DNA of 64,000 nucleotides from Microglena sp. YARC (GCA_022414725.1 CM039463.1:29357071-29421070); one strand, 5' to 3'. Numbered from the stretch's first letter, positions 33,451-43,615 are shown. A program made the numbers and translations. Notes: generated by a model from the sequence alone, not told the origin.

Positions 33451-34505
33451 CATTCGGGACGCGCCTCCAGGCGCCCTTTATTTTTTGAAGAGGGATTAGC
33501 CCCATTAAAATGTCCGTTCGTTCGTTCGTCCGTCCGTCCGTGTGTCACAAACCAAATTTTCAGGTTTCATGAAAAACATCAAAAAGTTGAACATTCTATA
33601 TATTTGATGAATTATAAGACATTTTTATACCGGACGAATTCTGACCAGAGCATATCTGAGCATCGCAATTCACGAAAAGGAGCTCAACTTGGGCCAAAAA
33701 GTTACAATTCACGGTTAACAATTTGATTTAAGGGTGTTTTAAGCTAACATTTCAAATTTGAACCACTTAAACATGTGCGTACACATAGGTTTGGGAGCAG
33801 AATTGTCGTCAAAAATTGGAGGCGAAACATGCAAGCATTACAATGGACACAACAATCCCCTAGGGCACTTGTGCTATAATTAGCCCACGGACCCCACCTC
33901 AGGGCTGTGCGTGGGGGGGGGGGGGCACCGGGCGGGGGCGGGGGAGGGGGCCCACCGGCGGGGGCTACCGGGCGGGGCAGGGGCAAGCCACGCCACCTGC
34001 CGCTGGCCAAAAACCCGTTCAAGAGGACGGGACATACCGTTCACGTCTGGGCTGGGCCGAAACATGCAATACCTTGTACACATTCCGTTAAATCAACCAG
34101 ACACCTGATTGGCCTCATTTTTCTTGCATAAATTAAAAAAAAGTTAAGCTACACACATGCATTTCATTACATTACAGGAACGTTCAATACTGCTTAAAAA
34201 TCAACAACCCTTCAAAAACTCTATTTTTCGTCACAGTGTACTTAACAATGCTAAATCATAAATCGATTCCTTGGAATTCAATTAATTTAAAGCCTCCAGG
34301 CGCCCTTCAAAATGTATCCTATTCGAATCGATACAATTTAAAGCAATTACATGCATTCAAATCACGTTAATTAAATAAAATGGAAAGGAATAAATCGAAT
34401 TAAAATAAAACAACATTAAATACAATACAATTAAATTAATTAAAATACATTGAATTAAGAATTCGAATCATTTCATTCGGGACGCGCCTCCAGGCGCCCT
34501 TAATG
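33451..34505 (+). repeat. Dispersed repeat family C, copy 3
   Basis: Bounded by two 30-bp direct copies of CATTCGGGACGCGCCTCC then AGGCGCCCTT (33,461 and 34,470). Contains GAGGGATTAGCCCCATT, (GTTC)n/(GTCC)n, GTGTGTCACAAACC, GGCGAAACATGCAAGCAT, a G/C-rich core at 33,905-33,985 and AACCAGACACCTGATTGG. The GCGCCTCCAGGCGC motif is itself a small hairpin. Confidence 0.78.
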
Positions 34506-34573
34506 AATGATGCTTCTGCTCTCATTGCTACTCACTCTCGTACTCTCAGACACCTACACATACACCTACACAC

Positions 34574-34705
34574 AATTTTTGGCTAAAACGGGGTCTCTGT
34601 ATTCCGATATCAATATCCTCCGGAAAAACATTTCCCTGCAGCCGCCCAAAACCAATGCTCTCCACCTCCACCAGCTCACCCTCCACCTCACGCCGTGTAA
34701 TAAGG
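34574..34705 (-). CDS. Possible 3' exon of the GT31-like gene
   Basis: A minus-strand frame encodes ESIGFGRLQG then NVFPEDIDIG. PEDxxxG resembles the C-terminal E-D-V-x-x-G motif of GT31 enzymes. The end KLC/GTAGGT offers a donor. I could not find an acceptor that keeps phase with the exon ending at 36,105, so an intermediate exon may be missing. The upstream TTACGCCTTATTACACGGCG is repeated at 35,860-35,885, again a junction-like copy. Confidence 0.3.
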
Positions 34706-34844
34706 CGTAATCATGGGACAGTTTGCAGGGTTTTTGATTTTCTATTAGTATTACACAAAACAGCGACACGGAGGGTTCAGCTCGAATGGTATTGCCACTC
34801 CTACAAAAGTGTAGGCACATTATGGGCAAAACAGCTCCTAGTAG

Positions 34845-35190
34845 CACCCCGAAGGCTACTAGGAGCCCCATGGTGCTACGTAAAGACACAGGTTCCTTGC
34901 CATAAAAGAGCCTTTTGGGTTGCTTTAAGGGGCCATAAAAGAGCCTTTTGGGTTGCTTTAGGGGGCCATAAAAGAGCCTTTTGGGTTGCTTTAGGGGACC
35001 ATAAAAGAGCCTTTGGGGTTGCTTTAGGGGGCCAATAAAGAGCCTTTTGGGTTGCTTTAGGGGGCCATAAAAGAGCTTTTTGGGTTGCTTTAGGGGGCCA
35101 TAAAAGAGCCTTTTGGGTTGCTTTAGGGGGCCATAAAAGCTGTTAGTGGCAACCTGGAAGGCTACTAGGAGCCCCATGGTGCTACATTGC
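34845..35190 (+). repeat. 33-bp tandem repeat (about 7 copies) inside flanking direct repeats
   Basis: Unit CATAAAAGAGCCTTTTGGGT then TGCTTTAGGGGGC. The 33-bp length is a multiple of three, so frames stay open on both strands. Flanks carry AAGGCTACTAGGAGCCCCAT then GGTGCTAC on both sides (34,851 and 35,158). The left flank also has an inverted GTAGCACC. Confidence 0.88.
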
Positions 35191-35208
35191 CACTCTTACA
35201 ACAGAGTA

Positions 35209-35424
35209 ATAAAGGTAATGATAACGCCTGGTGGGGCGTGGTGTTAAGGGAGCCCGTCGTACGCGGGTAGGGAGCGGTCTTCGACCTCAACTGGACAAGC
35301 TACCATCGCGGTTGAGGACGACCTGCAACGCCAAGAGCGACCGAAGGGGGGATCGAACCCCCGACTCTTCATCCTCAGAGTGATTTAGTCCACCACTAGA
35401 CCAATGTATATCACTGAAAGGGGC
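35209..35424 (-). mobile_element. tRNA-derived SINE, copy 2 (full length)
   Basis: On the minus strand: A box TGGTCTAGTGGTGG, B box GGGGGTTCGATCCCCCC, then the shared tail ending GCGTTATCATTACCTTTA. A 12-bp duplication TACAACAGAGTA flanks it (35,197-35,208 and 35,425-35,436). About 216 bp. Confidence 0.93.
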
Positions 35425-35439
35425 TACAACAGAGTATGA

Positions 35440-35960
35440 GGCTAAAGAGGGCGCCACTTGCAAAACACTTGCAAATCACTTGCAAATCACTTGCAAAACA
35501 CTAACCATGTGGAAAGAAGGGGACAAGTTCTATGCAGCGTCGCCTACAACGCTAAAAAATGGTGGAGAGTGATCGCGAGGGAGTGACAGGTGGCAACGGA
35601 AGCGAGCTAGTTACGAGGCCGTTGGCTGACGTGCCGGGCTTCATCACGGTCAGACGAGTGGATGGATGGACGGACGGACAAATGGGTAAACAAGGGCGCT
35701 CCCGCTCCCCAGAAGGGGGGGCTCCGCCCAAAACACTTGCAAGCTATCACGAGTGCAGCATGCTCCGCGGTCATTTCATAAACTCAAACCAAGTGGAGAC
35801 AAAGGACTATTGGTTGTTGGCGCCAGTGCAAGCATACGGGCTGGTCCCCCAAACCTCACGCCTCGTAATAAGGCGTACCATCTATATATGTATTCATTGG
35901 AGGCGAGGTGCAAAGACTTACAAGCTTTTACAAGTGCTTGTGTGCTGAGTAATACATTCC
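35440..35960 (-). repeat. Copies of a GT31 exon end and donor, plus a dispersed repeat
   Basis: On the minus strand GCACTTGTAAAAGCTTGTAA at about 35,920-35,940 and GCACTCGTGATAGCTTGCAA at about 35,735-35,755 repeat the exon end GCACTTGTGAAAGCTT/GTAA at 36,105. TTGCAAGTG repeats continue at 35,455-35,505. 35,563-35,728 is the dispersed repeat shared with 11,015-11,200. Confidence 0.75.
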
Positions 35961-36104
35961 CACCAACACAACCCCCAGTCGTGGCCTTTCGCCACCTTCC
36001 CCCCCCCTCCCCCCCCCCCACCACCACCACACACACACAGCTTAGGAAGCTGGGTGGCTGTCGGGCACTTCAAATTAAAGTTGAGACCAGGGGGAAATAC
36101 TTAC

Positions 36105-39100
36105 AAGCTTTCACAAGTGCAGCATGCTTGGTAATCCATTCTACAATGTCGCGGCTGACGACAAACATAGACGCATCCATGAAGGCACTATCCACAACCT
36201 CGCTTGCTTCCTTCTGAGTGTAATCTGCCACGTTGAATGTCCCAGTGAATGTGGCCTGTGGCAGGTGAAGGGTACTTATGTGTTTGTGTGAGTGTGTGTG
36301 TGAGTGTGTGTGTGTGAGTGTGTGTGTGAGTGTGTGTGTGTGTGACTGAAACACATTGCAGCCACAGCCTCGGTTGTCTCCGTCTGAGTGTAATCTGCCA
36401 CATTGAATGTCCCAGTGAACATGGCCTGTGGAGGGTGCACACTGTGTTTGTGTGTGTGTGTTAATGTGTGTGTGTGAGTGTGTGAGTGTGTGTGTGTTTG
36501 TGTGTGTGTGACTGCAACACATTCTATCCAAAACCTCCCTTGCCTCCTTCTGAGTGTAATCTGCCACATTGAATGTCGCAGTGAACGTGGCCTGTGGCGG
36601 GTTTAGGGTATTGTGTTTTTGTGTGTGTGTGAGACTGAAACATGCTGTGTGTGTTTGTGTTAGTTTGAGTGAGTGTGTGTGTGACTGAAACACGTTGTGT
36701 GTGTTTGTGTTAGTGTGTGTGTTAATGTGAGTGACAGAAACACATTGTATCCACAACCTCGTCGGCCTCTTTCTGAGTGAAATCTGCAACGTCGAAAAGC
36801 TAAAATATGCATTTTTCGTATGACCTAACCTGCCCCAGTACCCATGTTGCTCAGGCATGAGCATCAGCACTTACTAAAGGTTATAAAAAGAGCATTCTAA
36901 ATGGTTGAAAAATAAAACATACACAAATCAGTTCAATTGAATCTAAAATCTAAAATATGCATATTTTGTAGCAACTACCCTGCCCAAATACATGTTGCTC
37001 GGGCATTGGCATAGGAACATCCTGCAGGTTGTGGAGCGTACACACAATTGTTCAAAATGCATTATAACGACCTGCCCTGCCCCAGTACGCATGTTGCTCG
37101 GGCATTAGCATAGGAACATGCTGCAGGTCGAGGAGCGTACACACAATTGTTAAAATGCATTATAACGACCTGCCCTGCCCCAGTACGCATGTTGCTCGGG
37201 CATTAGCATAGGAACATGCTGCAGGTCGAGGAGCGTACATACAATTGTTCAAAATGCATTATAACGACCTGCCCTGCCCCAGTACGCATGTTGCTCGGGC
37301 ATTAGCATAGGAACATGCTGCAGGTCAAGGAGCGTACACACAATGGTTCAACTTGTTTTTTTTAACGACCTGCCCTACCCCAGTACGCATGTTGCTCTGG
37401 CATTAGCATCAGCGCATGCTGCATGTTATAAAAAGGGCATACAAAAACGGTTCAAATAAAATATATACAAAGCAATTCAATTGAATATAGAATCAAAAAT
37501 ATGCATTTTTGCATGATCTACCCTGCCCCAGTACACCTGATGTCCGGGCAACAGCACCAGCATATGTTGCAGGTTGAGGGGCATGCAAACAATGTTTACA
37601 ATTTTTTTATATGTATGACCTACCTTGCCCCAGTACTCATGTTGGTCGGGCAGCAGCACCAGCACATGCTGCAGGCTCAAGGGCATAATACAAAAATGGT
37701 AAAAAGTGCAATATGAAATATGCAATTAAATTGAATCTAAAATCTAAAATATGCATTTTTGTTGGACCTACCCTGCCCCAATACGCCTGATGCTCGGGCA
37801 ACAGCGCCAGCTCATGCTGCAGGTTGGAGGGCATACAAAAAATGATCAAAAACGAAACATAAAATATGTATTTTTAAGACCTACCCTGCCCCAGTACGCA
37901 TGCAACATAAATGGTTCAAAAGTAAATTATGTAAAATATGATATAAATTGATTTTTATTTATTTTATTTTTATGACCTACCCTGCCCCAGTACGCATGTT
38001 GCTCCGGCAACAGCATCAGCAAATGCTGCAGGTTGAATGGCTGGATGTACGTAAACTCGTCCGCCTTGATGATAAAGTCGTACTGGGGAGTTTGCGCAAC
38101 AGCCCACTGGAAAAATTCATGCACCTTCAGGCATGGACAGTTTGGAAGTTTGAAATTTTAAAGTAAAAAAATTCATGCCATGCACGCAAGGGCAGTTTGG
38201 AAGTTTGAAAAGTTTGACAGTTTGAAAGTTTGACAGTTCAAAAAAGTATGCACCTGCAGGCATGGACAGTTTTAAAGTTTAAAAGTTCGAAAATTCATGC
38301 CATGCTGGGAAGGGCACTTTTAAAGTTTTGAAAAAGTTTTAAAGTTTGAATGTTCAAAAAAGTCCATGCACCTGCAGGCATGGGCAGTTTTGAACTTTTG
38401 AATGTTTAAAAGTCCATGCACCTGCAGGCATGGACAATTAAAGTGCAATCAGCCACTGTTTCTGTTATGGGTTACACATGGCAGCTTCCAGGGAGCTCCA
38501 TTAGCCATCCACTGGGTCAAGCCCAAAGCTTTCAGCTGCAGTGGAATGAATGTTATGTGGGCTACATCCACGTTTTTACAAATGGCTCAATGGCAGAGCT
38601 CTTTGAACAAAGAAGGTTCCGGGTTTGAATCCCAACGGGTGCACTTCGGCGTTCACGGTCGCTGTCAACCGCCATGGTAGCTTTGTCCAGGTAAATTAGC
38701 AGCCCGTTCCCTACCGCTGTAAGACGAGGCTCCCTTAATACCACCCCCCACCAGGCATCATCATTACTTTAGGTGGGCTATGCACAGGCTAGCTGCAGGG
38801 TACTGCTGAGCGCGCGCGGCAGCGCGGTGCCGCACTGCCTTTTTTAGCCCCTCTGCGCGTTTCGCACAGTTTTTTCAACCCCCTGTGGGCGCAGCGCGCA
38901 GTTTTTGCGCTTTTTGCACTAAAAGCGCTGACCAATTTGACGTTTGTGCGCTTTAAGCGCTGACCAATTTGGCAAGAAATAGTACCCTGGCTAGCTGCAG
39001 GTTTGGCCCTAAGAAGGGGCAAAGGAGCTCTACAGCTATCTAGAAGCTACCTAGAAGCTATCTAGAAGCTGTCTAGAAGCTGTCTAGAGCTATCTAGAAG

Positions 39101-39894
39101 CTGTCTAGGGCTATCTAGAAGCTGTCTCGAAGCTATCTAGAAGCTGTCTACAGCTATCTAGAAGCTGTCTAGGAGCTATCTAGAAGCTGTCTAAAGCTAT
39201 CTAGAAGCGGTCTACAGCTATCTAGAAGCTGTCTAGAGCTACATAAAAGCTGTCTACAGCTATCTAGAAGCTGTCTAGGAGCTATCTAGAAGCTGTCTAC
39301 AGCTATCTAGAAGCTATCTAGAGCTATCTATAAGCTGTCTACAGCTATCTAGAAGCTGTCTAGGAGCTATCTAGAAGCTGTCTAGAAGCTATATAAAGCT
39401 ATCTAGAAGTTGTCTAGAGCTATCGAGAAGCTATCTAATACATAATGCACATGCAGGCATCGGCAGTTTGGAAGTTTGAAAGTTTGAAAGTTTAAAAAGT
39501 CCATGTATCTGCAGGCATGGACAGTTTGAAAGTTTGAAAGTTTGGATTTTCGACAGTTTAAACAGGAGGTAGCATCCTCTACGAAAAGTTGATGGATGCC
39601 GATCGATTTATTCTAAGTATAGGATGTATATGACATAATTATTTGCGATTTATTAAGCACTTTTTCAGTTTTTTCTGAGCACCTCATTTAGGTGTGGGGG
39701 GGGGAGGGGGGGTCAGCCCTCATTTGTTGTTTTGCTAACTTTTTGCTCAGACCTCCAAATGACATTCTGAGACCTCCTATGAGTAGGCCTTGGTAAGGGT
39801 AGCATATTGGCACTACTTTGGACCTCATGCAATAAGTATTTACCCCCCACCCACCCAGCCAGCCAGCCCCCTTCCCCCAAGCCCAGCCCAGCCC

Positions 39895-39925
<31 letters not shown>

Positions 39926-42688
39926 ACACTACAGCTACAGCTACAGACCAAGTAGTTAGAGTTCATGGAGAAGCTTGTCAAGCAGTTGAAGAAAGCCATA
40001 TAGACATAGAGGGGCAGTGACTAGACAGACCGCAAGGGGCAGTGTAGAAGAACTTGTGCTGAATCGTGATGACAAAATAGACCGTGTGTACCGATTTTGT
40101 TTTTAATTGCGTATTGGAGTGCCTGTGCTGGTTATGATTTTCTATAATTTTCTGGCCCGCCTCCAGGGACGGCAAATGGTGACTTAGGTACTTGGACAAC
40201 CTTTGGGGGGGGGGGGGGGGAGGGCAGAACTGATTTTTGACTATAAAGCAATCCAGGCACTGCAAATCCGAGTACGCCTGTCATGTGAGCCATATTGTAA
40301 ACCCGCCAAATCCATACCTTAGTTTCTCAACAAATGGGTATTTCTATTTAATGGGGGGGGGGGGGGGGGGGGGGGTCAGCCTCCCAGTTTTTTGGGCATC
40401 CCTGTTTAGAGCTTCTTTTTTGTTTACTCCTGGTTTACAAGTTTATAAATCCATGCACCTGCAGACATGGACAATAGAAGTGGTCCCATCCTTGCACCCC
40501 ACCATAACCCACACTCTCCTACCTGCTCCCCCCCCCCCCCCCCCCCCCCCCCCCACACACATCCACCCACCCCCCTTCCTACCCCCCCTCCTACCTTATC
40601 TGGGTTGCTGTGTACTGATAACTTGCATTTGGGAACCAAACAATGTCCTTGTAAATAGCAGACTCCATTTTGATGCTTGATAACATTTAGGGTGTGACGT
40701 CAGCGCCTCCTAACTACCCCACTCCACCCTTCCTACCTACCCCCCTAACTACCCACCCCTCCTACCCAACCCACTTACCCCTCCTACCCCACCCACCCCC
40801 ACCCTCCTACCTACCCACCACAACGACTCGCACCTCCTACCCACCCCAACCACCCACAACCCACCCATCCTACCTCACCACCCCACGAACCCCTCCTACC
40901 TACCTCACCCAACCCACTTACCCCTCCTACCCAACCCACCCCACCCTCCTACCTACCCACCTCAACTACTCACCCCTCCTACCCACCCAACCACCCACAA
41001 CCCACCCCTCCACACTCACCCACCCCTCCTACCTCACCACCCCACCCCACCCCTCCTACCTACTTCACCCAACCCACTTACCCTCCTACCACCCCACCCA
41101 CCCCTCCTCCCTACCCACCACAACGACTCACCCTCCTACCACCCAACCACCAACAACCCATCCCTCCTACCTCACCCACCCCACCCACCCCTCCTATCTA
41201 CCTCACCCAACCCACTTACCCCTCCTACCCACCCCACCACCAACCCCACCTACCTACCTACCCACCAACAACCCACCCCTCGTACTACCCACCACCCACC
41301 CACACCCCACCCTCCTACCTTATCTGGGTTGCTGTACCGAGAACTTGCATTCGGGAACCAAACAATGTCCTTGAAAAGAGCAGACTCCATTTTGATGCTT
41401 GACAACATTGAGGGTGTGACGTCAGCGCCTCCTAGAACGAAGACAAAGCGTAGCGACGTTCCTGAATGTGCCGCGGCGATGTACGTTGACCTGGTGGGAG
41501 TAACAGTTCAAATTTAAATTCAAATTCAAGTTGATATAATGAGACAAAGCGTATCGACGCTCCTGAATGTACTGCTGCAATGTACGTTGATCTGGTGGGA
41601 GTAACACTTCAAACTCAAATTCAAATTCAAGTTGATCTGATGAGACAAAGCGTATCGACGCTCCTGAATGTACTGCTGCGATGTACGTTGATCTGGTGGG
41701 AGTAATAATTAAAATTCAAATTAAAATTCAAATTCAAGTTGATCTGATGGGAGAAAGCGTATTGATTTTCCCGTATGTACCGCTGCGATGTACATTGATC
41801 TGATGGGAGTAACAATTCGAATTCAAATTCAAATTCAAGCTGATCTTTTGAGATTAACAAAGAAGGTGGGGGTGAGGATGGGGATGGGAAGGTGATGGGG
41901 GAAACGTTGGTGTATGTGATAGCACACCTCTCCCTCCCCCTCCATGCTTCTCCCTCCCTCCCCCTCCCACCTCTCCTCCCCCCCCTCCCCCCCCCCCAAC
42001 CTCCCTCCCCTCCCACCTCTCCCCCCCCTCCCTCCGTACCTAATAAGATGCCTTCGCGCAAAGCTCATCCTAGGACTCATGATTCCAGCACCCCCCTCCT
42101 CCTCCCCCTCCCCCTCTCCCTTTAACCCTCCCTCCCCTCCCCCTCACACCTCTCCCTTCCTCCCATATCCCCTCACACCTCCCTCCCCCTCCTCCTCACA
42201 CCTCCCCCCTCCCCCCCCTCTCACCTCTCCTCCCTCCCCCTGACACCTCTCCCTTCCTCCCATATCCCCTCACACCTCTCCCTTCCCCCCATATCCCTCA
42301 CACCTCTCCTTCCCCCCATATCCCCTCACACCTCCGTCCCCCTCCTCCTCACACCTCCCCCCTCCCCCCCCTCTCACCTCTCCCTCCCCCTCCCTCCACC
42401 TCACACCTCCTCCCCCCCGCCCCCCCCCCCAACCCCCAACCCCCAACCCCACACCTCCCCCCACCTCCCTCCATACCTAATAAGCTGCCTTCGCGCAAAG
42501 TTTTTCCTAGGACTCATGATTCCAACAATCCCACTCCGGGCTTGGAACTCGGCCACCGAGGGCGTGGTAAAGGGGATGGAGATACCCTCACTTGGCGCCG
42601 CTTCTTCTGCTGCCGTGCTAGGGTGGGAACCATGGAAAGCTAGCAGCAGCAGTAGCAGGAGGATGGGTTGATGGGACATGGACTGCAC
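36105..42688 (-). CDS. GT31-type (beta-1,3) glycosyltransferase, spliced; C-terminus incomplete
   Basis: Four minus-strand exons join in phase: 42,688-42,477, 41,490-41,319, 38,124-37,981 and 36,255-36,105. The ATG is at 42,679. The start MSHQPILLLLLLLAFHGS is a signal peptide or short type II anchor. The core follows the GT31 order: IVGIMSPRKNFARRQLIR plus STYI across the first junction (family S-x-P-x-N-x-x-R-R-x-x-I-R-x-T-W), FVFVLGG, then YDFIIKADEFTYI at the DxD position, LPEQHAYWGR, and FVVSRDIVEWI. Such enzymes add galactose or a related sugar from UDP-sugars to glycans in the Golgi. The DxD site reads D-E-F, not D-D-D, so metal binding may be altered. About 226 residues are recovered and the C-terminal E-D-V-x-x-G region is missing or at 34.6 kb. 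Each exon edge is flanked by tandem degenerate copies. Confidence 0.7.
36360..36800 (-). repeat. Three degenerate copies of an acceptor plus GT31 exon start
   Basis: The functional start is CCACAG/GCCACATTCACTGG at 36,255. Copies at about 36,428, 36,597 and 36,795 repeat it through ACATTCAATGTGGCAGATTA, CACTCAGA and GAGG, then run into (AC)n. The copies are the same strand and spaced 170-200 bp. Confidence 0.9.
36825..37925 (-). repeat. About ten degenerate copies of a GT31 exon end plus donor
   Basis: The functional junction at 37,981 reads GCGTACTGGGGCAGG/GTAGGT. Copies begin near 36,835, 36,970, 37,070, 37,170, 37,265, 37,370, 37,520, 37,620, 37,770 and 37,880. Most carry CTGCAGCATG, the CCCGAGCAACATGCGTACTG block and GGGCAGGGTAGGTC or GGGCAGGGCAGGTCG. 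Three copies near 37.1-37.3 kb are almost identical, which implies recent expansion. Confidence 0.92.
38125..38450 (-). repeat. Copies of the acceptor and start of a GT31 exon
   Basis: The functional acceptor is CATGCCTGAAG/GTGCATGAA at 38,124. Minus-strand copies GTCCATGCCTGCAGGTGCAT lie near 38,255, 38,370 and 38,420, and weaker ones near 39,450, 39,505 and 40,455 beyond the inserted transposons. Spacers repeat AAGTTTGAAAGTTTG. Confidence 0.88.
38565..38772 (+). mobile_element. tRNA-derived SINE, copy 4 (different tRNA head, shared tail)
   Basis: A box ATGGCTCAATGGCAGAGC and B box CCGGGTTTGAATCCCAACGG differ from the other copies. The tail keeps GTCAACCGCCATGGTAGCTT, TGTCCAG, TTCCCTACCGC, GGCTCCCTTAATACCAC and CACCAGGCATCATCATTACT. 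An 8-bp duplication GTGGGCTA flanks it (38,557-38,564 and 38,773-38,780). Confidence 0.88.
38796..38989. mobile_element. hAT-type MITE (family B), 194 bp
   Basis: Termini CAGGGTACTGCT and ATAGTACCCTG. An exact 8-bp duplication GCTAGCTG flanks it (38,788-38,795 and 38,990-38,997). The reverse complement matches 12,013-12,198 through AAATTGGTCAGCGCTT and AAGCGCACAAACGTC. Confidence 0.93.
39025..39440 (+). repeat. Minisatellite of CTATCTAGAAGCTGTCTAGA
   Basis: About 20 units alternating AGCTATCTAGAAGCTGTCTA and variants. The unit resembles the MITE family A terminal motif AGCTGCCTAGAAGCT, and the array starts exactly where the MITE right end should be. Confidence 0.85.
39690..40560. repeat. Intron with several long G or C runs
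   Basis: G/C runs of 10 or more lie near 39,695, 39,893-39,911 (followed by (CA)n), 40,204-40,220, 40,352-40,374 and 40,530-40,553 (followed by CACACA). No coding was recognised. Confidence 0.85.
40585..40710 (-). pseudogene. Degenerate copy of a GT31 exon end and donor
   Basis: Matches the end of the exon at 41,319-41,490, from GGAGGCGCTGACGTCAC through CATCAAAATGGAGTCTGC, GGACATTGTTTGGTTCCC and AACCCAGATAAG/GTAGGA. ATG has become a stop region (CCCTAAATG), and CTTTTC became ATTTAC. The donor is intact. Confidence 0.9.
40711..41318. repeat. CCCACCCCTCCTACC low-complexity tract between two exon copies
   Basis: Imperfect CCTCCTACC, CACCCAACC and TACCTACC repeats spanning the gap between the two copies of the exon end. 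On the minus strand these are GGTAGG-type runs grown from the donor GTAGGAGGG. Confidence 0.85.
41491..41870 (-). repeat. Three degenerate copies of an acceptor plus GT31 exon start
   Basis: The functional acceptor is CTCCCACCAG/GTCAACGTACATCG at 41,490. Copies near 41,593, 41,696 and 41,795 repeat CCACCAGATCAACGTACAT, GCAGTACATTCAGGAGCG and TCGATACGCTTTGTCTC, with AATTTGAATTTG spacers. Period about 100-105 bp. Confidence 0.9.
41880..42476 (-). repeat. CCTCCC-rich intron with one copy of the first GT31 exon's end
   Basis: 42,040-42,092 repeats GGAATCATGAGTCCTAGG, TTTGCGCGAAGGCA and CTTATTAG/GTACGG, the exon end and donor found at 42,477. The rest is CCCTCCC, CACACCTCTCC and CCATATCCC repeats with runs of C. 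Confidence 0.88.
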
Positions 42689-42799
42689 CTGGGCAGGGTG
42701 GGGGGGGTAGGAGGGGAGGGTTGGTAGGTGGGGTGGGATGGGTAAGGTGGGTGGTTAGGTAGGTGGGGTGCTTGTATGTGTGTGTGTGTGGGGGGGAAC

Positions 42800-43615
42800 C
42801 ATGGAAGGCTAGCAGCAGCAGTAGCAGGAGGATGGGTTGATGGGACATGGACTGCACCTGTGATAGGGTGGGTGGGTAGGAGGGGTGGGTGGGGGTGGAT
42901 AGGGGGTGGGTAGATAGGTGTGGTGGGTGGGTAGGTAGGTAGGTGTGTGTGTGTGGGGGGGGGGGGGCACACTAGCAGGAGGATGGACACATGGACTGCA
43001 CGCTGGGGTAGGGTGGAGTGGATAGGATGGGTGGGTTGGTAGGAGGGGTGGAGTAAGGGGTGGATAGGGGGGGGGGGGGGGGGGGTAAGGGGGGGGGGGG
43101 GGGGCTAGGTATGTAAGGCCAGCAGCAGCAGTAGCAGAGGATGGGTTGATGGGACATGGACTGCACCTGGGGTAGGGTGGAGTGGGTAGGATGGGTGGGT
43201 TGGTAGGAGGGTGCGATAAGGGGTGCATAGGGGGGGGGGGGGGGGGGTATGGAAAGGCCAGCAGCAGCCTAGCAGGAGGATGGGTTGATGGGACATGGAC
43301 TGCACCTGGGGTAGGGTGGAGTGGGTAGGAGGGGTGGGTTGGTAGGTGGGGTGGATAGGGGGTGGTAGATAGGTGTGGGTGGGGTGGTAGGTAGGTGTGT
43401 GATGTGTGTGTGGGGGGGGGGGGGGGGGGAGAGGTATGTAAGGCCAGCAGCAGCACTACAGAGAGGATGGTTAATGAGACATGGACTGCACCTGGGGTAG
43501 GGTGGGTGGGTAGGAGGGGGGGGGGGGGGGGGGGGGGGGGTAGGTATGGAAGGCCAGCAGCAGCACAAGCTGGAGGATGGGTTTGATGGGACATGGACTA
43601 CACCTTGTTAGGGTG
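42800..43615 (-). repeat. Six degenerate copies of the GT31 start exon (acceptor, ATG, signal peptide)
   Basis: Copies near 42,857, 43,000, 43,174, 43,307, 43,491 and 43,603 repeat CAGGTGCAGTCCATGTCCC, ATCAACCCATCCTCCTGCTA and CTGCTGCTGGCC. Period about 110-190 bp. Spacers are GGTAGG/GGGTGGG and long G runs. Several keep an intact ATG in context, so cryptic starts are possible. Confidence 0.92.

Larger units (their letters stand above)
38452..39024. mobile_element. MITE family A copy, split by two later insertions
   Basis: The left half (38,452-38,564: GGGTTACACATGGCAGCTTC, CCACTGGGTCAAGCC) matches 11,710-11,800. The right half (from 38,990: TAGCTGCAGGTTTGG, GGAGCT, CTAGAAGCT) matches the MITE right end. 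A SINE (38,565-38,772) and a hAT MITE (38,796-38,989) separate them, each with its own duplication. Confidence 0.7.

Noticed and set aside
35330..35424. Functional tRNA gene
   Set aside because: A and B boxes are present, but the sequence continues into a tail shared by other copies with target-site duplications, so it is a SINE.
40694..43594. Long Pro-rich frames in the GT31 introns
   Set aside because: They translate CCACCC/CCTACC spacer DNA and change frame freely. The in-phase exon model explains the region better.
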